The notes beneath the pieces were generated by a model. The model was not told the origin of the DNA, made no database searches, and worked only from the letters and a program-made list of their open reading frames with translations. A stretch of 64,000 nt of DNA from Berberis thunbergii. Taxonomy: Eukaryota > Streptophyta > Magnoliopsida > Ranunculales > Berberidaceae. Positions 61,280-64,000 of the stretch are shown here, piece after piece. The translations under genes and the position numbers were made by a program. The stretch lies in NCBI GenBank assembly GCA_003290165.1, contig QNQO01008316.1, forward strand, positions 62,001 through 126,000, in the 5' to 3' direction. The first letter of the stretch is position 1, and the number at the start of each line of letters is the position of its first letter.

Positions 61280-61635
61280 CTGAATCTGACTCGCCTGAAC
61301 ATTTTGTCCCCATTCTGATTGCGGAAGTAAGTTACATAAACACCAGATTCGAATTGCTCAGTTATGTCTTTTTCCTCCCCATTCCTCGTAGTTGACGACG
61401 ACGCTGAACCATTCTCAAGGCTTTGGTTAGATGGATCATCAACAGATCGCCTATTGTCTTCACCAGATGTGGTTCCATACCCTGAATCAATCATAGTGTG
61501 ATCTCGTCTGCGATAAGAAATTTCTGACAAATCATTTCCATCAGAAGTCAGGATCTTCTCTAATTGAATCTGCATGGCTTTGAAGTCTTCGTCCTCAAAA
61601 ACCTCAGGAGATAAATTCTCAGTCATGTCCTTGAA
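61280..61635 (-). CDS. BRX-domain protein exon (probable RCC1/FYVE/BRX, PRAF-type), partial
   Basis: The exon is framed by an acceptor (CTAG before 61635) and a donor (GT at 61279-61278). It begins FKDMTENLSPEVFEDEDF, like the KDMA segment before the C-terminal BRX domain of PRAF/RCC1-FYVE proteins. It then has a Ser/Asn/Asp-rich linker and the first half of a BRX domain (ITEQFESGVYVTYFRNQNG, FRRVRF). BRX domains mediate protein-protein contacts. The second half, usually ending in WW and Asn/Arg residues, is expected in the next exon but was not found to 57 kb. Upstream exons should lie right of 61635, possibly beyond the window. The exon itself is undamaged, so the gene may be live with long introns or may be truncated. 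Confidence 0.7.
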
Positions 61636-62440
61636 CTAGACATGTAAAGTAGAAAATAATCCTAATTAGCATGAATGATCATCTTACTCTGTTACAGCAA
61701 AGAAAACCATGAAAAACAAAATAAATTTATAAATATCAGGTGTGGCGCTGACTAAATGTCCATAACATCAGTCTACAGACTTGTTAACCGACAAGGTTCC
61801 TGAAAGTGAATATTACCTATTTGGTGAAATAGCTTATGAAGCTTCCTATGAATAATGGTACGATGTCATATATATATATGTACCTTATCAAAGGCCCTAG
61901 AAATCTCTTAAGTTAATCAAGCTTAACAATACTTGTCTCTAGACCCAAGCAAGATGGTATCTCCTTAAAAGGTTAGTATGTTGTGAAAATACCCTGTGGT
62001 TTATGTGGGGCGCATCTCCATCGCACACATGGCAAATCAATTGCACCCAACCTTGTATTTAGGCAAACTAGATTTAAGAAGTGGCCGCACCACACGTGCC
62101 ACAAATTTTTTTGGACCACATACTAAACTTGTTAGTATCTCCTCAAAGTGTCCTAAAGAGTTCCAATAATGTCGTGTTTGATTAAATTGAAAAGTCAATG
62201 GGAAAATCTTTAAATGATGTCTTTATTGCACAGCACATCTATATCGAACCCATTGTTATAGGTAAAACTGATCACCAATAGAATTCCTTTCTTACTCTTT
62301 TCCTCAGAATTTCCTGTGCATACGAGAAAACAAGGTATGCATATGAGTCATTTTAAAGAATGCCAATGGCTTCCACATAGATTTTCAGCTGCAATCAAAG
62401 CCAACATTTATAAATTTCCAATGCAACCAAATATAAACCT
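61636..62440 (-). other. Probable intron upstream of the BRX exon, nothing recognised
   Basis: AT-rich, with a short (TA)n near 61868-61878. No coiled-coil, FYVE or RCC1 coding was found here. Confidence 0.35.
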
Positions 62441-62445
62441 AAATG

Positions 62446-62475
62446 TTTTTATTTTTTATTTTTTATTTTTTATTT

Positions 62476-62512
<37 letters not shown>

Positions 62513-62520
62513 ATTTTTTA
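62446..62520. repeat. (ATTTTTT)n microsatellite
   Basis: About ten copies of a 7-base unit with one slip. It sits at the 3' edge of the antisense LINE fragment and is best read as an expanded, mutated poly(A) tail. Confidence 0.85.
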
Positions 62521-63760
62521 TCAATTAAACAACAAGGAATATATTGATAAAAAGGAAAGGTGACTGAGCAAGTCACAAATTATTGAGCAAGTCACAAATT
62601 ATAAAGCAGGGGAAGAGAGACATCCTTGATGACCTCCACACCTTGACCCCATTGCCAAACCAAATATTTGATTTCCCTGCAAAGAGAGAGCATCCTTTTT
62701 CTTATCTTTGAAGTTTCTGCTATTTCTATTTCTCTTTTTCAAATCACCCAAATCTTTTCAAATAACCCGGAGGGAGGCTAACAACACTCTGACCCAAATC
62801 CAGGATCCTTTGAGGGAGCATCTATCCTTGGTCCAATGGGCAACCCAAGCTGGAAAGGAATTGCTGGTCAGATGGAGATGGAGATGGAAATGGAGAAACG
62901 GCAGGTGAAGAAAATGTGTTTTTCTTATCCCTGAAGATCCTGAACAGATGCTGGTCAGATGGAGATGGAGAAAGGGCAGGTGAAGAAAATGTGCTCAATT
63001 GTTTCAGGGTTCGTTGACACAAAGCACATTTGTTGGGACAAATGAGATGGAGAAAAAGAAGAAAGGGCAGGTGAAGAAAAGGTGCTCGATTGTTTCAGGG
63101 TTCCTCTGACACAAAGCACGTTTGTTGGGCCAGACTAGCCCTTTCTCAATGAGATTGTCAATGGTCAAAATCTTACCATGGGCCAGGGACCAAATAAAGA
63201 AGTTAATTGTAGCATGGACTTCTTTTAACAAAAAAAAAATTGCTTCCAAAGGGGGAAGGAAGATGGGCACTAATACTAGAAAAGAGATGGAGCTAAAACT
63301 ATTTATGATGGCCACTATCTACTGAAAATTTTCCTACTTTATCCTTCAAACGCCAATTATCCATCTAATCAGAAAGGTGACATTATGGAGTAACTTTATG
63401 AGCTGCACAAGATGGGAAAGTTCCTGATTCCCCTCCTGAAGTTAAAATCCCAATTTTTTTAATTGTTTGTCATCTCCACAAAGAATTGAGAGATCGGCCC
63501 TTTTCTCCTGAAAGAAATTTTGAAGTGAAGATTAAATTTATCTCTAAGATGTTGGTTGCCAAGCCAAGTGGCTTCCCAAAAATCAATTTTGTTCCCTCTT
63601 CCTGGAACAACGGAGATTTCCTTCTTGAATGCAGGTTGCAGGCTTGGTACTTTCCACCAAGAGCAACCATAAGGCCCAACAGGAATGTTAAAGAACCAGC
63701 TTCTAGGTTGCAGCAAATACATATTACTATTAACAATAACTGATCTCCAAATAGCACCTT
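62521..63760 (-). mobile_element. LINE fragment (RT downstream region and zf-RVT), antisense
   Basis: Minus-strand frames give GRGNKIDFWEATWLGNQHLR (63459-63722), the GxGxxxxFWxDxW segment after reverse transcriptase, then WSLAHGKILTIDNLIEKGLV and CQRNPETIEHLFFTCPFF (zf-RVT, 63004-63315). The A-rich tail lies at 62446-62520. No reverse transcriptase core or endonuclease lies in the window, so it is 5'-truncated or runs past the edge. Segments within it are multiplied (see 62855-63130). Confidence 0.82.
62855..63130 (-). repeat. Local multiplication of the zf-RVT coding segment
   Basis: GGCAGGTGAAGAAAA occurs at about 62899, 62975 and 63066. GTTTCAGGGTTC with ACACAAAGCAC and TTTGTTGGG occurs twice (63000-63035 and 63094-63128). 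GGTCAGATGGAGATGGAGA occurs twice (62868 and 62953). Two or three imperfect copies of a 75-95 bp piece follow one another. Confidence 0.75.
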
Positions 63761-64000
63761 CTTCTTTTCCAAACCTCGATAAAGATGCCTTTCTCGGTGC
63801 CTCTTATAATAATAGTATGGAGGGCCTTCACCATGTGATTAATGCATTTGAAATTATCAGCTATCTTTAAGATGCTTAGGGGATAGGTAAGCAATTTGTT
63901 TTATTATAAACTATTGATTGCCTTAGCGATGGCCACCACCACTTCGACATCTTATGAAGTTAGGTACATGTTAGCGAGTCATCACCGCCACCACGCCAAA
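63761..64000. other. Window edge, nothing recognised
   Basis: AT-rich sequence after the LINE fragment. The final 80 bases hold a GCCACCACCA-like pair. No feature is supported. Confidence 0.3.

Overview
The window is nuclear DNA of a flowering plant, most likely a eudicot. It has intron-split genes with GT/AG junctions, AT-rich intergenic DNA, Ty1/copia elements, L1-type LINEs with an RNase H domain, tRNA-derived SINEs, and hAT and CACTA elements with MITE relatives. The species cannot be named from sequence alone. Only one host gene looks intact. Most of the 64 kb is nested mobile DNA.

Left part (1-12.1 kb): a complete minus-strand gene for an XBAT35/XBAT34-type E3 ubiquitin ligase (ankyrin repeats plus C-terminal RING), rebuilt here as nine exons encoding 483 residues. 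Introns 6 and 7 have grown to about 4 kb each and hold LINE fragments, a tandem array of LINE 3'-end pieces and a dead hAT transposase. Upstream lie a hAT-type MITE with a perfect 8-bp target-site duplication (TSD) and a 1.2-kb terminal-inverted-repeat element carrying tandem repeats.

Middle (17.2-55.4 kb): an old tandem duplication. Unit 1 (about 17.19-27.75 kb) and unit 2 (about 28.3-55.45 kb) share the same low-copy sequence but carry different insertions, so each serves as an empty-site control for the other. Unit 1 holds one 6.2-kb LINE, itself hit by a CACTA MITE. Unit 2 holds a copia element with a second copia nested in its gag; a SINE split by an antisense copia fragment and a terminal-repeat element carrying a gene-like piece; a 7-kb block with a decayed TOM1-LIKE (VHS/GAT) gene whose intron contains a complete 4,156-bp hAT element; two GC-rich palindromic MITEs; and another SINE.

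Right part (55.4-64 kb): a probable Tourist/Harbinger-like MITE, unresolved gene-like fragments, a SINE with a perfect 14-bp TSD, an LTR-element end, one exon of a BRX-domain protein (probably RCC1/FYVE/BRX type) on the minus strand, and a LINE fragment whose zinc-finger-coding segment is locally multiplied.

I see no new multi-gene system. The least ordinary signals are (i) a LINE and two SINEs that share a 3' tail, suggesting an autonomous/parasite pair, (ii) a family of near-perfect GC-rich hairpin MITEs with conserved ends and variable stems, and (iii) the tandem duplication that supplies empty sites for at least six insertions.
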